Notes under the pieces: model-generated
Database searches by the model: none
Told to the model about the DNA's origin: nothing
Seen by the model: only the letters and a program-made list of their open reading frames with translations
Shown here: piece after piece, positions 9,729 to 19,160 of the stretch
Position numbering within the stretch: position 1 is the stretch's first letter
Layout: the number at the start of each line of letters is the position of its first letter
Translations under genes and position numbers: made by a program
NCBI RefSeq assembly: GCF_001889605.1
Contig: NZ_CP018171.1
Location: forward strand, 1,572,501 to 1,636,500
Direction: 5' to 3'
Source of the DNA: Aquibium oceanicum
GTDB taxonomy: Bacteria > Pseudomonadota > Alphaproteobacteria > Rhizobiales > Rhizobiaceae
DNA length: 64,000 nt

Positions 9729-9754
9729 CCCGCGCCGGCCACGGTCGGCGCGGG
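9729..9754 (+). promoter_or_regulatory. Post-binding-protein stem-loop
   Basis: Perfect 9-bp stem CCCGCGCCG / CGGCGCGGG (9729-9737 with 9746-9754) with an 8-nt loop, 23 nt after the binding-protein stop. It has no T run. It probably sets the ratio of binding protein to membrane components. Confidence 0.6.
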
Positions 9755-9789
9755 ACCCCGAAAAATCATTCATCCACTGGATTGATCGC

Positions 9790-11322
9790 ATGCCGGCAGG
9801 CGCGGACGACGACCTGATCCTTCAGATACGCGACCTGACCAAGTCGTTCGGACCGATCCGCGCCCTTCGCGGCTTGGGTTTCGAGCTGCGGCGCGGGGAG
9901 ATCCACGGGCTCGCGGGAGAAAACGGCGCGGGCAAGTCGACGCTGATGAACATCATCGACGGCATCCTTCGGCCCGACAGCGGCGAAATCCGGCTCGACG
10001 GCGTTCCCGTCGACATCACCTCTCCGGCGATGGCCCAGAAGCTCGGCATCGGACTGGTGCACCAGGAGATCGCGCTCTGTCCCGACGTCTCGGTCGCTGA
10101 GAACATCTTCATGGGCGTCACCAGCACGAGCCGCGCGATGCTGATGGACTACCGGGCGATCGAGAGGCGCGCCGGCGAGATCCTGCACCGACTGGGCGAC
10201 ATCGATCCGGCGGCCATGGTACGCACGCTCTCGATCTCCCAGCAGCAACTGGTCGAGATCGCCAAGGCGCTGACCCTCGACTGCCGCGTCCTGATCCTCG
10301 ACGAGCCGACCGCCGCGCTGACCGAGCGCGAGGCGCAGGTGCTCTTCGACATCATGCGCCGGCTCGCGTCGCAGGGCATCTCCATCATCTACATCTCGCA
10401 CCGCATGGTGGAGATCTTCGACAATTGCGATCGCGTCACCGTGCTGCGCGACGGCCAGTACATCGCCACGATGAACGTGGCCGATGTCAGCCCCCGCGAT
10501 GTCGTCAGCGCCATGGTGGGGCGCGTGATAGACGAACTCTATCCCCCGAAGCAGGCGGCCGAGGAGAAGTCGGGCGAGATCATCCTCGACGTCCGCGGCC
10601 TAAGCGAGAAGAGGCGCTTCCGTGACGTCTCGTTCCATCTGCGCAAGGGCGAGATCCTCGGCCTGGCGGGCCTAATCGGCGCCGGGCGGAGCGAAATCGT
10701 CAAGGGCATCTGCTGCCTCGAAGGCGAGGTGTCCGGCGAGGTGCGGCTGAACGGCCGGACGCTGAGGCTCGGCCACTATGCCGACAGCATCCGCGAGGGC
10801 ATGGTCTATCTGTCGGAGGACCGCAAGGGCGACGGGTTGTTCCTCGACCTGTCGATCGCCGCCAATGTCTCGGCGCTCGCCGTCGAGCAGGTCGCGACCG
10901 GCGCCGGCATTATCGACGACCGCTCGGAGACGGCGCAAGCCGAGAAACTAGGCTCGCGCCTCGGCCTCAGATGCGGCCATGTCGGCCAGCCCGTGTCGGC
11001 GCTCTCGGGCGGCAACCAGCAGAAGGTGGCGATCGCCAAGATGCTGTCGGTCGATCCCAGGGTCATCTTCCTCGACGAGCCGACACGCGGCGTCGACGTA
11101 GGCGCCAAGGCCGAGATTCACCGGATCCTGCGGGAACTGGCGCGCGGCGGCGTCGGCATCGTCATCATCTCGTCGGAACTGCCCGAACTGATCGGCGTGT
11201 GCGACCGCGTGCTGGTGGTGCGCGAAGGGCGGATCTCGGGAGAGGTGGCGGGCGATGAGATGACGGAGGATCGCATCATGTACCTCGCCTCGATCGGCGA
11301 AGACCGCAAGATGGCGTCGTGA
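9790..11322 (+). CDS. Sugar ABC transporter ATP-binding protein (two nucleotide-binding domains)
   Basis: 510-aa fused double ABC ATPase. First domain: Walker [10 protein letters not shown] and Walker [10 protein letters not shown]. Second domain: signature LSGGNQQKV and an intact Walker [13 protein letters not shown], unlike the altered one in the first sugar operon. The ATG at 9790 is preferred; an in-frame GTG at 9718 would place the whole hairpin inside the reading frame. The ribosome site is weak, which fits lower expression than the binding protein. It couples to the permease that follows, with the stop and that gene's leader overlapping. Confidence 0.87.
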   Translation: MPAGADDDLILQIRDLTKSFGPIRALRGLGFELRRGEIHGLAGENGAGKSTLMNIIDGILRPDSGEIRLDGVPVDITSPAMAQKLGIGLVHQEIALCPDVSVAENIFMGVTSTSRAMLMDYRAIERRAGEILHRLGDIDPAAMVRTLSISQQQLVEIAKALTLDCRVLILDEPTAALTEREAQVLFDIMRRLASQGISIIYISHRMVEIFDNCDRVTVLRDGQYIATMNVADVSPRDVVSAMVGRVIDELYPPKQAAEEKSGEIILDVRGLSEKRRFRDVSFHLRKGEILGLAGLIGAGRSEIVKGICCLEGEVSGEVRLNGRTLRLGHYADSIREGMVYLSEDRKGDGLFLDLSIAANVSALAVEQVATGAGIIDDRSETAQAEKLGSRLGLRCGHVGQPVSALSGGNQQKVAIAKMLSVDPRVIFLDEPTRGVDVGAKAEIHRILRELARGGVGIVIISSELPELIGVCDRVLVVREGRISGEVAGDEMTEDRIMYLASIGEDRKMAS

Positions 11323-11336
11323 GGGCGGAGGAGACG

Positions 11337-12338
11337 ATGGCGATCGCGGAGACGCGACGGGGGACGCAAGGGGACACGACGAGGCCGACGGGCCTGATCC
11401 GGCGCCTGTTCAGGATGCGCGAGACGGGCCTGATCCTGATCATCCTCGCCCGGTTCGTCGTGATGTCCTTCGCCTCGCCCTACTTCCTGACCTGGAACAA
11501 CATGCGCGCCATGGCGATGGCCTTCGCGGTCGAGGGCATCGTCGTGGTCGGCATGACGATCCTCCTGATCTCCGGCGGGATCGACCTGTCGGTCGGCTCG
11601 GTCACGGCGCTGGCCATGGTCATCGCCGGGCTCCTGTTCCTCGCCGGCGTCGATCCGTGGGTCGCCTCGGCCATGGCGATCGCGGCGTGCACCGCGATCG
11701 GCGCCATCATGGGCTTCTTCGTCACCCGTGTCGGCCTGCATCACTTCATCGTCTCGTTGGCGGTGATGGTGATCGCGCGGGGACTTTGCCTTCTCGGCAC
11801 CGGCGGGAGACCGCTCGGCCTCTACACCTTGCCGCCCGAGTTCAAGTTCCTCGGGCAGGGCTCGCTCGGTGTGGTGCCGGTGGTGATCGTCATCTTCGTG
11901 GTGGTGGTCGTCGCCTTCGATTTCCTGCTCCGGCGCACCACCGTGTTCCGCAAGGTGTTCTACACCGGCAGCAACGAGAAGGCGGCGGCCTACTCCGGCA
12001 TCCGCACCAAGAAGGTGATGTTCCCGACGACGACGCTGTGCTCGGCGCTTTGCGGCGTCGCGGGTGTCATCTATATGGCCCGCTTTGGTTCGGCCCAGCC
12101 GACCTTCGGCGTCGGCATGGAGCTGAACGTCATCGCCGCGGCCGTCATCGGCGGTGCGAGCCTGTCGGGCGGGTCCGGCTCCATCGCGGGCGCCATCCTG
12201 GGAACGATCCTGCTCTCGGTGGTGTCGAGCTCTCTCGCGCTTCTCGACGTCTCGGTCTACTGGCAGGACATCATCCGCGGCTCCATCCTGCTCGCCGCGG
12301 TGACCATCGACCACTACCTCAACAAGCGGCGCGGCTGA
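11337..12338 (+). CDS. Sugar ABC transporter permease (RbsC-like)
   Basis: 333-aa polytopic inner-membrane permease with the CUT2 motif ISGGIDLSVGSVTAL near residue 80 and VIGGASLSGGSGSIAGAILG near 275. The ATG at 11337 has gcggaggag 5 nt upstream; a GTG at 11319 overlapping the ATPase stop is the alternative and adds six residues. This is the only permease gene of the operon, so a homodimer is expected. Confidence 0.87.
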   Translation: MAIAETRRGTQGDTTRPTGLIRRLFRMRETGLILIILARFVVMSFASPYFLTWNNMRAMAMAFAVEGIVVVGMTILLISGGIDLSVGSVTALAMVIAGLLFLAGVDPWVASAMAIAACTAIGAIMGFFVTRVGLHHFIVSLAVMVIARGLCLLGTGGRPLGLYTLPPEFKFLGQGSLGVVPVVIVIFVVVVVAFDFLLRRTTVFRKVFYTGSNEKAAAYSGIRTKKVMFPTTTLCSALCGVAGVIYMARFGSAQPTFGVGMELNVIAAAVIGGASLSGGSGSIAGAILGTILLSVVSSSLALLDVSVYWQDIIRGSILLAAVTIDHYLNKRRG

Positions 12339-12339
12339 C

Positions 12340-13320
12340 ATGGCGGACAACAAGGACGACTTCGAGGCGATCCGGCAGATCTACACGGTGCTCATGCTGC
12401 ACTTCGTGGACGGCATGAAGCAGTCCGACATCGCGCAGGCGATGAACCTGTCGGCCTCCAAGGTCAACCGGCTGATTTCCCAGGGCCGCAAGCTCGGCAT
12501 GGTGCGGATCGCCATCGAGAGCCCGTTCCAGGGCCTGGTCGACCTGGAAAAGCAACTGACGGCCGTGGACGGCCTCTCGGGCGCCATCGTCACGCCGACG
12601 GTCTCCGGCAGTCCCGACACGACCTTGCAGCAGGTCGGCCGTGCCGCCGCCAACCAGTTGCTCGAAACCCTGCGCGACGGCGACGTGATCGCCATTACCG
12701 GCGGCAAGGCGATCAGTGCCGTGGTCCAGAACATGCAGCCCGAACGCAGCTTCGACGTCACCGTCGTGCCGCTGACCGGCGGGGTGCAGGGCAAGTTCTA
12801 CACCGACGTGAACCATCTCGCGACGCGGCTGGCCGAACGGCTGGGTGGACGTTCGATGCTCCTGCACGCGCCCCTCTTCGCCGAGAGCCGCCAGCAGCGC
12901 GACACTCTGATGGAGATGGCGTCCATCCGCGACGTGCTCGATCTCGCACGCAAGGCGGCGATCGCGCTCGTCGGCATCGGCTCCATCGCGACGCCGGGGT
13001 CGAGCTACTACGACCTCCACCCCCTGCCGAACCTCGATCGCGACGAACTGGTCAAGAGCGGCGTGCGCGGCGAGTTCCTGGCGCATCTGATCCGCGAGGA
13101 CGGCAAGGTCGCCGACCATCCCCTGAATTCGCGTCTCGTCGCGCTCGAACCGGCCGAACTCGCCCGGTGCCCCCGGACCATTGGCGTGGCGGCCGGCCCA
13201 GAGAAGGTGCTGCCCATCCGCGCCGCGCTCAACGGCCGCTTTCTCGACACGCTGATCCTCGACGAAGAGACGGCGGGCGCCGTCCTTCAGACCATGGAGC
13301 CTATGCAGAATGTCGCATGA
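12340..13320 (+). CDS. SorC-family sugar-responsive transcriptional regulator
   Basis: 326 aa. An N-terminal helix-turn-helix (about residues 10-55, DIAQAMNLSASKVNRLISQGRKLGMV) is joined to a sugar-phosphate-binding domain of the SorC/DeoR-C type (about 60-320), with the family segments DGDVIAITGGKAISAVV and VGIGSIATPGSSYYDL. SorC regulators sense phosphorylated sugars or polyols, which suits an operon with its own kinase. It starts one base after the permease stop and overlaps the aldo/keto reductase by 11 bp, so it is transcribed with its targets. Its likely sites are the paired repeats around the promoter at 8513-8630. Confidence 0.85.
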   Translation: MADNKDDFEAIRQIYTVLMLHFVDGMKQSDIAQAMNLSASKVNRLISQGRKLGMVRIAIESPFQGLVDLEKQLTAVDGLSGAIVTPTVSGSPDTTLQQVGRAAANQLLETLRDGDVIAITGGKAISAVVQNMQPERSFDVTVVPLTGGVQGKFYTDVNHLATRLAERLGGRSMLLHAPLFAESRQQRDTLMEMASIRDVLDLARKAAIALVGIGSIATPGSSYYDLHPLPNLDRDELVKSGVRGEFLAHLIREDGKVADHPLNSRLVALEPAELARCPRTIGVAAGPEKVLPIRAALNGRFLDTLILDEETAGAVLQTMEPMQNVA

Positions 13321-14305
13321 AATGCTTACCCGCGAGATCGGCGGTTCGGGGGTCGAGGCCTCCGCCGTTGGCCTGGGAACCTGGGCCATCGGCGGCTGGA
13401 TGTGGGGCGGGACCGACGAGGCGCAATCCGTCGCGGCCATCCAATCGGCGATCGGGGAAGGCATCACGCTGATCGACACGGCACCCGCCTACGGGCAGGG
13501 ACTGTCGGAAGAGATCGTCGGCAAGGCGATCAGGGGGGGCCGCGACGAGGTCGTGCTCGCCACCAAATGCGGCCTGGTTTGGCATACCACGAAGGGCAAT
13601 CACTTTTTCGACTATGACGGCCGGCCCGTGCACCGCCATCTCGGCCGCGAATCCATCTTCCACGAAGTCGAGCAGAGCCTGAAGCGGCTCGGGACCGACT
13701 ACATCGACCACTACATCACCCACTGGCAGGACCCGACGACGCCGGTCGCCGAGACGATGGAAGCGCTGAAAGACCTGAAGCGGCAAGGCAAGATCCGCTC
13801 GATCGGCGCCAGCAACCTGTCGGTGGGCGACCTCGACGCCTATGTCGCCGTGGGCGGCCTGGACGCGATCCAGGAAGAGTACAGCATGGTCAAGCGTGAC
13901 ATCGAGCGCACGCTCCTGCCGGTCTGCGCCCGCCACGGCATTTCCACGCTCTCCTACTCTTCACTGGCGCTCGGGCTACTCACCGGTCGCATCGGGCCCG
14001 AACGGGTGTTCACCGGAGACGACCAGCGCAAGGACAATCCGCGCTTCTCCATCGCCAACCGCCAGAAGGTCGCGCGCCTGATGGCCGAGATAGGGCCGCT
14101 GGCGAAGGCGCATGAGGCGACACCCGCGCAGATCGTCATCGCATGGACGATCCGTCAGCCAGGCATCACCTTCGCGCTGTGCGGCGCGCGCGATCCGGGG
14201 CAGGCGCGGGAGAATGCCCGGGCGGGTCGCATCCGGCTTTCCGACGAGGAGATCAAGACCATCAGCGAGGCAGCGACGCGACATCTGATCGAACTCGACG
14301 CCTGA
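13310..14305 (+). CDS. Aldo/keto reductase
   Basis: 331-aa (alpha/beta)8 NAD(P)H-dependent oxidoreductase. The catalytic tetrad is visible as D56 and Y61 (LIDTAPAYGQG), K86 (LATKCGL) and H138 (YITHWQDP). The cofactor-binding end has the usual AKR layout. It most resembles the IolS/YdhF-like group of open-chain sugar or polyol reductases. Within the operon it could interconvert a polyol with its aldose or ketose before phosphorylation. Substrate unassigned. Confidence 0.85.
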   Translation: MSHEMLTREIGGSGVEASAVGLGTWAIGGWMWGGTDEAQSVAAIQSAIGEGITLIDTAPAYGQGLSEEIVGKAIRGGRDEVVLATKCGLVWHTTKGNHFFDYDGRPVHRHLGRESIFHEVEQSLKRLGTDYIDHYITHWQDPTTPVAETMEALKDLKRQGKIRSIGASNLSVGDLDAYVAVGGLDAIQEEYSMVKRDIERTLLPVCARHGISTLSYSSLALGLLTGRIGPERVFTGDDQRKDNPRFSIANRQKVARLMAEIGPLAKAHEATPAQIVIAWTIRQPGITFALCGARDPGQARENARAGRIRLSDEEIKTISEAATRHLIELDA

Positions 14306-14361
14306 TCGCCGAACCCGAGAGAAGAAGGAACGACGCCGTCCCCGACGGCGAACGACGAGCC

Positions 14362-16095
14362 ATGCCCGGACAAAGAGACGACATCCTCGAACAGCTGCGC
14401 CGCGACGGCGCGTTCGACGTCGTCGTGATCGGCGGCGGCATCAACGGCATCGGGGTCTACCGCGAACTGGCCCTGCAGGGTCTGCGCGTGCTCCTCGTCG
14501 AGCGACGGGATTTCTGCTCGGGATGCAGCGCCGCGCCGTCGCGTATGATCCACGGCGGGCTGCGCTATCTCGAGAATGGCGAGTTCGACCTCGTGCGGGA
14601 GTCGCTGCGCGAGCGCGACGCGCTGCTGTCCAACGCGCCGCACATGGTTCGCCCGCTGCCCACGACGATCCCAATCGACGGCGTGTTCTCGGGCCTCCTG
14701 AACGGCGCGGCGGCGTTCCTCGGTCTGTCGGGCAAGCCGGCCAGCCGCGGCGCCTTGCCGATCAAGCTGGGGCTCCTGCTCTACGACTGGACGACCCGGC
14801 ACCGGCGCCTGATGCCGAAGCACCGCTTCCGCGGCGCGCGCGAGACGATGCGGCTCTGGCCTGCGCTGACCAGGCGGCGGCGATTTTCCGCAACCTACCA
14901 CGATGCCTGGATCAGCCATCCCGAGCGTCTGGGGGTGGAACTTCTGCTCGACACCGCGCGGCTGGCGCCGGGCTGCGTCACACTGAACCACGCCGAGCTG
15001 TCGCGTTCGGGCGATGGCGGCTTCGTGGTGACGGATGCGGTCGGGGGCGCCGTCCTGCCGGTCACCACCCGCGCCATCGTCAACGCCACAGGCGCCTGGC
15101 TCGACGAGGCGCTCGAAAAGCTATCCGAATCGGAGGCGGCGGCGCACGCCTTCATCTCCGGCACGAAGGGATCGCACCTGATCCTCGATTGCCCGCCACT
15201 GCATGAAGCGCTCGGCGGCCACATGATCTATTTCGAGAACGGCGACGGCCGCGTCTGCATCGTCTTTCCCTACCTCGGCAAGGTGCTCGCCGGTTCGACC
15301 GACATCCGCGTCGACAAGGCCGCGCGCGTGCGCTGCGAGCCGGAGGAACGCGACTACATTCTCGGCGCGGTTCGCGAGGTCTTTCCCGGCATCGAGGTGA
15401 CGCCGGCCGACATCGTGTTCAGCTACAGCGGCATCCGGCCCCTTCCGAAGAGCGACCACGCCTTCACCGGACGGATCTCGCGCGGCCATTTCGTCCATCG
15501 GCTCGCCGGCCCCGTACCGCAGTTCTGCATGGTCGGCGGCAAGTGGACGACCTTCCGTGCCTTTGCCGAGCAGACGGCCGACATCGTGCTGGAGGAACTG
15601 CGACATCGGCGAGCGCGCGATACAATCGATCTTGCGATCGGCGGCGGCGCGGACTTCCCGAAGGACGTCGCCGACCTCGAGGCGGAACTCGCGGCGCGCC
15701 ACGGCATAGGCGCCGCCCGCGCGGCGCATCTGGCCGATGTATACGGCACGAAGGCCCGCGACGTGCTTGCCTTCTGCCTCGGCCGCCACGACGACACCAC
15801 GCTCGTTCCCGGTTGCCCGATTACCGCCGCCGAGATCGTCTTCCTCACACGCAGCGAATACGTCGTGCGGCTCGAGGACATGCTGTTGCGGCGCACGCCG
15901 CTGGCGATCCGCGGCGAGGTGTCGGCGGCAATCATCGAGGAGGTCGCCTCGATCATGGCGGCCGAGCTCGGCTGGAGCGAGGAGCGGCGGAGATCGGAAA
16001 TCGCTACGTTCGTCCGCGACCTCGCCGATTATCACGGCGTCTCGCGCGAGATGCTCGAACGAAGAACCAGCGACAGGAGTGACGTATGCGATTGA
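14362..16095 (+). CDS. FAD-dependent glycerol-3-phosphate dehydrogenase-like (GlpD-type) polyol-phosphate dehydrogenase
   Basis: 577 aa. The FAD Rossmann motif GGGINGIG is at residues 24-31, and the GlpD signature region SRMIHGGLRYLENGEFDLVRES follows. Later GlpD features include KGSHLIL, the IRPLP segment and a C-terminal helical cap (about 420-560). GlpD proteins pass electrons to the quinone pool at the membrane. Relatives such as EryB of the Brucella erythritol locus act on other polyol phosphates, and the kinase and aldolase next door make that more likely here than glycerol metabolism. The ATG at 14362 was chosen by alignment of the FAD motif; upstream sequence lacks family features. 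Confidence 0.82.
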   Translation: MPGQRDDILEQLRRDGAFDVVVIGGGINGIGVYRELALQGLRVLLVERRDFCSGCSAAPSRMIHGGLRYLENGEFDLVRESLRERDALLSNAPHMVRPLPTTIPIDGVFSGLLNGAAAFLGLSGKPASRGALPIKLGLLLYDWTTRHRRLMPKHRFRGARETMRLWPALTRRRRFSATYHDAWISHPERLGVELLLDTARLAPGCVTLNHAELSRSGDGGFVVTDAVGGAVLPVTTRAIVNATGAWLDEALEKLSESEAAAHAFISGTKGSHLILDCPPLHEALGGHMIYFENGDGRVCIVFPYLGKVLAGSTDIRVDKAARVRCEPEERDYILGAVREVFPGIEVTPADIVFSYSGIRPLPKSDHAFTGRISRGHFVHRLAGPVPQFCMVGGKWTTFRAFAEQTADIVLEELRHRRARDTIDLAIGGGADFPKDVADLEAELAARHGIGAARAAHLADVYGTKARDVLAFCLGRHDDTTLVPGCPITAAEIVFLTRSEYVVRLEDMLLRRTPLAIRGEVSAAIIEEVASIMAAELGWSEERRRSEIATFVRDLADYHGVSREMLERRTSDRSDVCD

Positions 16096-16928
16096 GCACC
16101 AAGGCCCGCATGAACCGGATGTTCACCAACGGCCGATGCCTCGATGTGGCGGTCGATCACGGTGTCTGCAACGAACCGGGCTTCCTGGTCGGGCTGGAGG
16201 ACATGCCAGGCGTGGTCGACACGCTGATCCGGGCGAAACCCGACGCCATCCAGATGACCTACGGACAGGCGGACCTCCTGCAGAACCGGCCCGAGAAGGA
16301 CAAGCCGTCGCTGGTCATGCGCATCGACATGGGCAATCCCTACAATGCCCAGCGCCACCGCTCCATGTGGTCGATGCTGCAGAATCACGAAGAGCCGATA
16401 GTCGGCGCGCTGGAGATGGATGCGGCCTGCGTGGTCGTGAACCTTTTCATGCTGCCCGACGAGCCGGAACTCTTCCGGCAGTGCGTGGAAAACATCAGCC
16501 GGGTGCGGGCGGACTGCCATCGCTACGGCATGCCGCTGATGATCGAGCCGCTGGTGATGCTGCCCAACGAGGTGCGCGGCGGCTATCAGGTCGACGGCGA
16601 CGCCGACAAGATCGTCACGCTGGTGCGCCTCGCCTCCGAGATGGGGGCCGACATCATCAAGGCCGATCCGACCGACGATCCGCAGGACTTCCACCGCGTC
16701 GTCGAGGCTGCGCGCGTGCCCGTGCTGGTGCGCGGCGGCGGCAAGGAGGACCTGAAGGCGGTGCTAGGCAAGTCCGCCGAACTGATGCACCAGGGGGCAC
16801 ACGGCATGGTCTACGGCCGCAACATCTATCAGCATGCCAACCCGAAGGCGGTGGTCGACGCGCTGATGGCGATCATCCATCGCGGGGCCGACGGCGCCGA
16901 GGCCTGGGACGTCTACGGCCGTGGCTGA
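16086..16928 (+). CDS. DhnA/LsrF-type class I aldolase
   Basis: 280-aa TIM-barrel aldolase of the DhnA class I fructose-bisphosphate aldolase/LsrF group. The expected Schiff-base lysine is K192 in the strand GADIIKADP, and the N-terminal motif DVAVDHGV carries D24 and H25. Family members cleave phosphorylated ketoses or act as thiolases on AI-2 derivatives. Here it would split a ketose phosphate made by the kinase and the GlpD-like enzyme. The start overlaps the previous gene by 10 bp and the stop overlaps the kinase start by 8 bp. Confidence 0.82.
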   Translation: MRLSTKARMNRMFTNGRCLDVAVDHGVCNEPGFLVGLEDMPGVVDTLIRAKPDAIQMTYGQADLLQNRPEKDKPSLVMRIDMGNPYNAQRHRSMWSMLQNHEEPIVGALEMDAACVVVNLFMLPDEPELFRQCVENISRVRADCHRYGMPLMIEPLVMLPNEVRGGYQVDGDADKIVTLVRLASEMGADIIKADPTDDPQDFHRVVEAARVPVLVRGGGKEDLKAVLGKSAELMHQGAHGMVYGRNIYQHANPKAVVDALMAIIHRGADGAEAWDVYGRG

Positions 16929-18426
16929 AGGCGGTCCCTATCTGCTCGGGCTCGACGCGGGCAACACCGTCATCAAGGCGGTGCTGTTCGACGCGACGGG
17001 CCAGCAGATCGCCGCCCACGGCATCGACGGGGCCACGCACAAGCCCGCTGCCGGCATGGTCGAGCGTTCCGTCCCGGAGCTCTGGGAGAATGCACGCACG
17101 GCGATCGCCGGCTGCCTCGCCACCGCCGCCATCGATCCCGGCGCGATCGCAGCGATCGGCACTGCCGGCCACGGCAATGGGCTCTATCTCCTGGACCGCG
17201 ACCGCGAGCCACTGATCGGCATCCAGTCGCTGGACATGCGCGCGGCAGCACTCGCGGCCGAACTCGATGCGGCGGTGGGAAAGGAGCTTCACGCGATCTG
17301 CCTCCAGCGGCCGTGGCCGTCGCAGACGCCGGTGCTGCTCGCCTGGCTGAAGCGTCACCGCCCCGAGATTTATCACCGGGCCGGGACATTGCTCTTCGCC
17401 AAGGACGTGCTCACCACGAGCCTGACGGAGGCCCCCGCCAGCGACATCTCCGACATGTCCGGCGCAGGGCTGCTGCGCCTGCCCGAGGCCGAATACGACA
17501 CGGACCTGCTCGCACTCTACGGACTGGAGGACGCGCGCGACCTCCTGCCGCCGCTCCATGCGCCCGTGGATGTCGTCGGCGCGGTGACGCGGAAAGCCGC
17601 GGAGGCGACGGGGCTCGCCGAGGGAACACCCGTCGTCGCCGGCTACTTCGACGTCATCGCCTCGGCTCTCGGCGCGGGCGCGGGAAGCCCGGGAACGGTC
17701 TCGATCGTCGCCGGAAGCTGGTCCATCAACCAGGTCTTCTCGACCCGGCCGGTCCGCGACGACCGCGTCTTCATGGTTTCGGCGGTCGGAGAAAAGCTCT
17801 TCGCAAACATGGAAAACAGCGCGACGTCCGCCGCCAATCTCGAATGGTACGTGCGCACGCTGGTCGAGCGCGGCGGCCATCACGACGATCCGTTCGGCGT
17901 CGTCAATGCCGCGGTCGCGACCGTGAGCCCCGCTCCCGACGATCCGCTGTTCCACCCATTCCTCTATGGCGGCCGCCTCGGCGCCCACCAGCGCGGCGGC
18001 TTTTTCGGGCTCGCCGGCTGGCATGGGGAAGGCCACATGCTGCGCGCGGTGATGGAAGGCGTGACGTTCGAGCATCGGCGCCATGTCGAGGTGCTCGCCC
18101 AGGCAGGCGTGACCTCTTCGCAGGCGACGCTGTCGGGCGGCGGCGCCCGCTCGCCGCATTGGCCGCAGATCTTCGCCGACGTGCTCGGGATCCCGGTCTC
18201 GGTGGCGCAGGCCGAGGAAACCGGGGCGCTGGGCGCGGCGATCGGCGCGGCCGTGGGAGCGGGTATCCATTCCGACGTCGATGCCGCTGTGAAAGCCATG
18301 ACCCATGCGGCGCGGAACTACGATCCCGATCCGACAATGCGCGCCTACCACGATCGCCGATACGCGATCTGGACGCGGCTCACCCGCGCCGTCGATCCGC
18401 TGTGGCACGAACTCGCGGGCCAGTGA
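16921..18426 (+). CDS. FGGY-family carbohydrate kinase
   Basis: 501 aa. It has the N-terminal phosphate-1 motif GLDAGNTVIKAVLFD of the ASKHA fold and the C-terminal adenosine-site glycine run LSGGGARSPHWPQIFADVLGIPV. The middle segment VAGSWSINQVF...NSATSAANLEWYVRTL resembles L-xylulose kinase-like members. It would phosphorylate the imported polyol or ketose at the cost of ATP. The start is GTG, overlapping the aldolase stop. It is the last gene of the operon; a weak GC hairpin (18430-18446, 6-bp stem, no T run) follows. Confidence 0.84.
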   Translation: MAEGGPYLLGLDAGNTVIKAVLFDATGQQIAAHGIDGATHKPAAGMVERSVPELWENARTAIAGCLATAAIDPGAIAAIGTAGHGNGLYLLDRDREPLIGIQSLDMRAAALAAELDAAVGKELHAICLQRPWPSQTPVLLAWLKRHRPEIYHRAGTLLFAKDVLTTSLTEAPASDISDMSGAGLLRLPEAEYDTDLLALYGLEDARDLLPPLHAPVDVVGAVTRKAAEATGLAEGTPVVAGYFDVIASALGAGAGSPGTVSIVAGSWSINQVFSTRPVRDDRVFMVSAVGEKLFANMENSATSAANLEWYVRTLVERGGHHDDPFGVVNAAVATVSPAPDDPLFHPFLYGGRLGAHQRGGFFGLAGWHGEGHMLRAVMEGVTFEHRRHVEVLAQAGVTSSQATLSGGGARSPHWPQIFADVLGIPVSVAQAEETGALGAAIGAAVGAGIHSDVDAAVKAMTHAARNYDPDPTMRAYHDRRYAIWTRLTRAVDPLWHELAGQ

Positions 18427-18617
18427 CCAGCCGGGTGACGCCCGGCAGACTATTGTCGCGCCAATTCTGCCGTCTGCGACGAGGCGGACGGTGGCCGTGA
18501 ACTCGTGGCACGCCGGCCGGGAGAGAGTGGCCGACGGCATTGGAATGTTCTTTACTGGCCTTCGCTGCAAGCGCCCGGCAAATCTGCGCCGGCGAGGGGA
18601 AGAACGGGGAAGGCTCG

Positions 18618-19049
18618 ATGCAAGTTAGCTCCAGCATGCCGGGGCATCTGATCCGCCGGCTGCATCAGCTCTCGACGCAGGTCTTTCTCCAGAGAGTGCG
18701 CGAGGCGGGATACGATCTGACCCCGGTGCAGTTCGCCGCGCTCGACGCTCTTCGGCACAGTCCGGGCATCGACCAAGCCGGCCTTGCGCAGGCGATCGGC
18801 AAGGATCGCGCGACCGTCGGCGCGGTGGCCGACCGGCTGGTCCAGAAGGAGTTGGTGACGCGCATCGTCAGCGACCGGGATAAGCGCTCGCGCGAATTGG
18901 CCCTGACGGGGGAAGGTGAAGCGACCCTCGCTGCGCTCGAGCCGGTGGTGGAACGGCTGCAGAAGGAGATTCTTCCCGGCCTCGACGATGCCGAATACGA
19001 AGCGTTCATCGCGCTTGCCCGAAAGGCGGTGGTGGCGGGGCGGGGTTGA
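18618..19049 (+). CDS. MarR-family transcriptional regulator
   Basis: 143-aa winged-helix dimer. The segment ALRHSPGIDQAGLAQAIGKDRATVGAVADRLVQKELVTRIVSDRDKRSRELALTGEGE is the classic MarR DNA-binding domain with its beta wing (DKRSR). The ATG at 18618 is preferred because conserved helix 1 begins soon after and ggggaaggctc is just upstream. It faces the region C catabolic genes convergently, so its target is not clear from position. MarR proteins usually sense aromatic or lipophilic compounds. Confidence 0.85.
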   Translation: MQVSSSMPGHLIRRLHQLSTQVFLQRVREAGYDLTPVQFAALDALRHSPGIDQAGLAQAIGKDRATVGAVADRLVQKELVTRIVSDRDKRSRELALTGEGEATLAALEPVVERLQKEILPGLDDAEYEAFIALARKAVVAGRG

Positions 19050-19113
19050 ACCGACGCCGGAACACCGCGCCGGGGATCGCCGGCGAACCGTACCGTCCCG
19101 GGCATCGGCCAGT

Positions 19114-19134
19114 CTCCGCCCCGGATTGGCGGAG
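19114..19134. terminator. Hairpin between convergent genes
   Basis: Perfect 7-bp stem CTCCGCC / GGCGGAG (19114-19120 with 19128-19134), 7-nt loop, in the 111-bp gap between the MarR gene and the convergent double SDR. It lacks a T tract on either side, so it is a possible weak bidirectional terminator. Confidence 0.4.
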
Positions 19135-19160
19135 GCGTCCCGGTTGCCGTGCGCTGTTTG

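Noticed and set aside
8593-18426. Identification of the operon as an AI-2 (Lsr) uptake system
   Set aside because: Kinase, DhnA aldolase and SorC regulator fit, but there is one permease and not two, no LsrG, a binding protein that does not look like LsrB, and extra GlpD-like and AKR enzymes.
14362-18426. Identification as the Brucella-type erythritol (eryABCD) locus
   Set aside because: The GlpD-like enzyme and kinase are similar in class, but no EryC/EryH/EryI-type isomerase is present and an aldolase is, so the substrate is left open.
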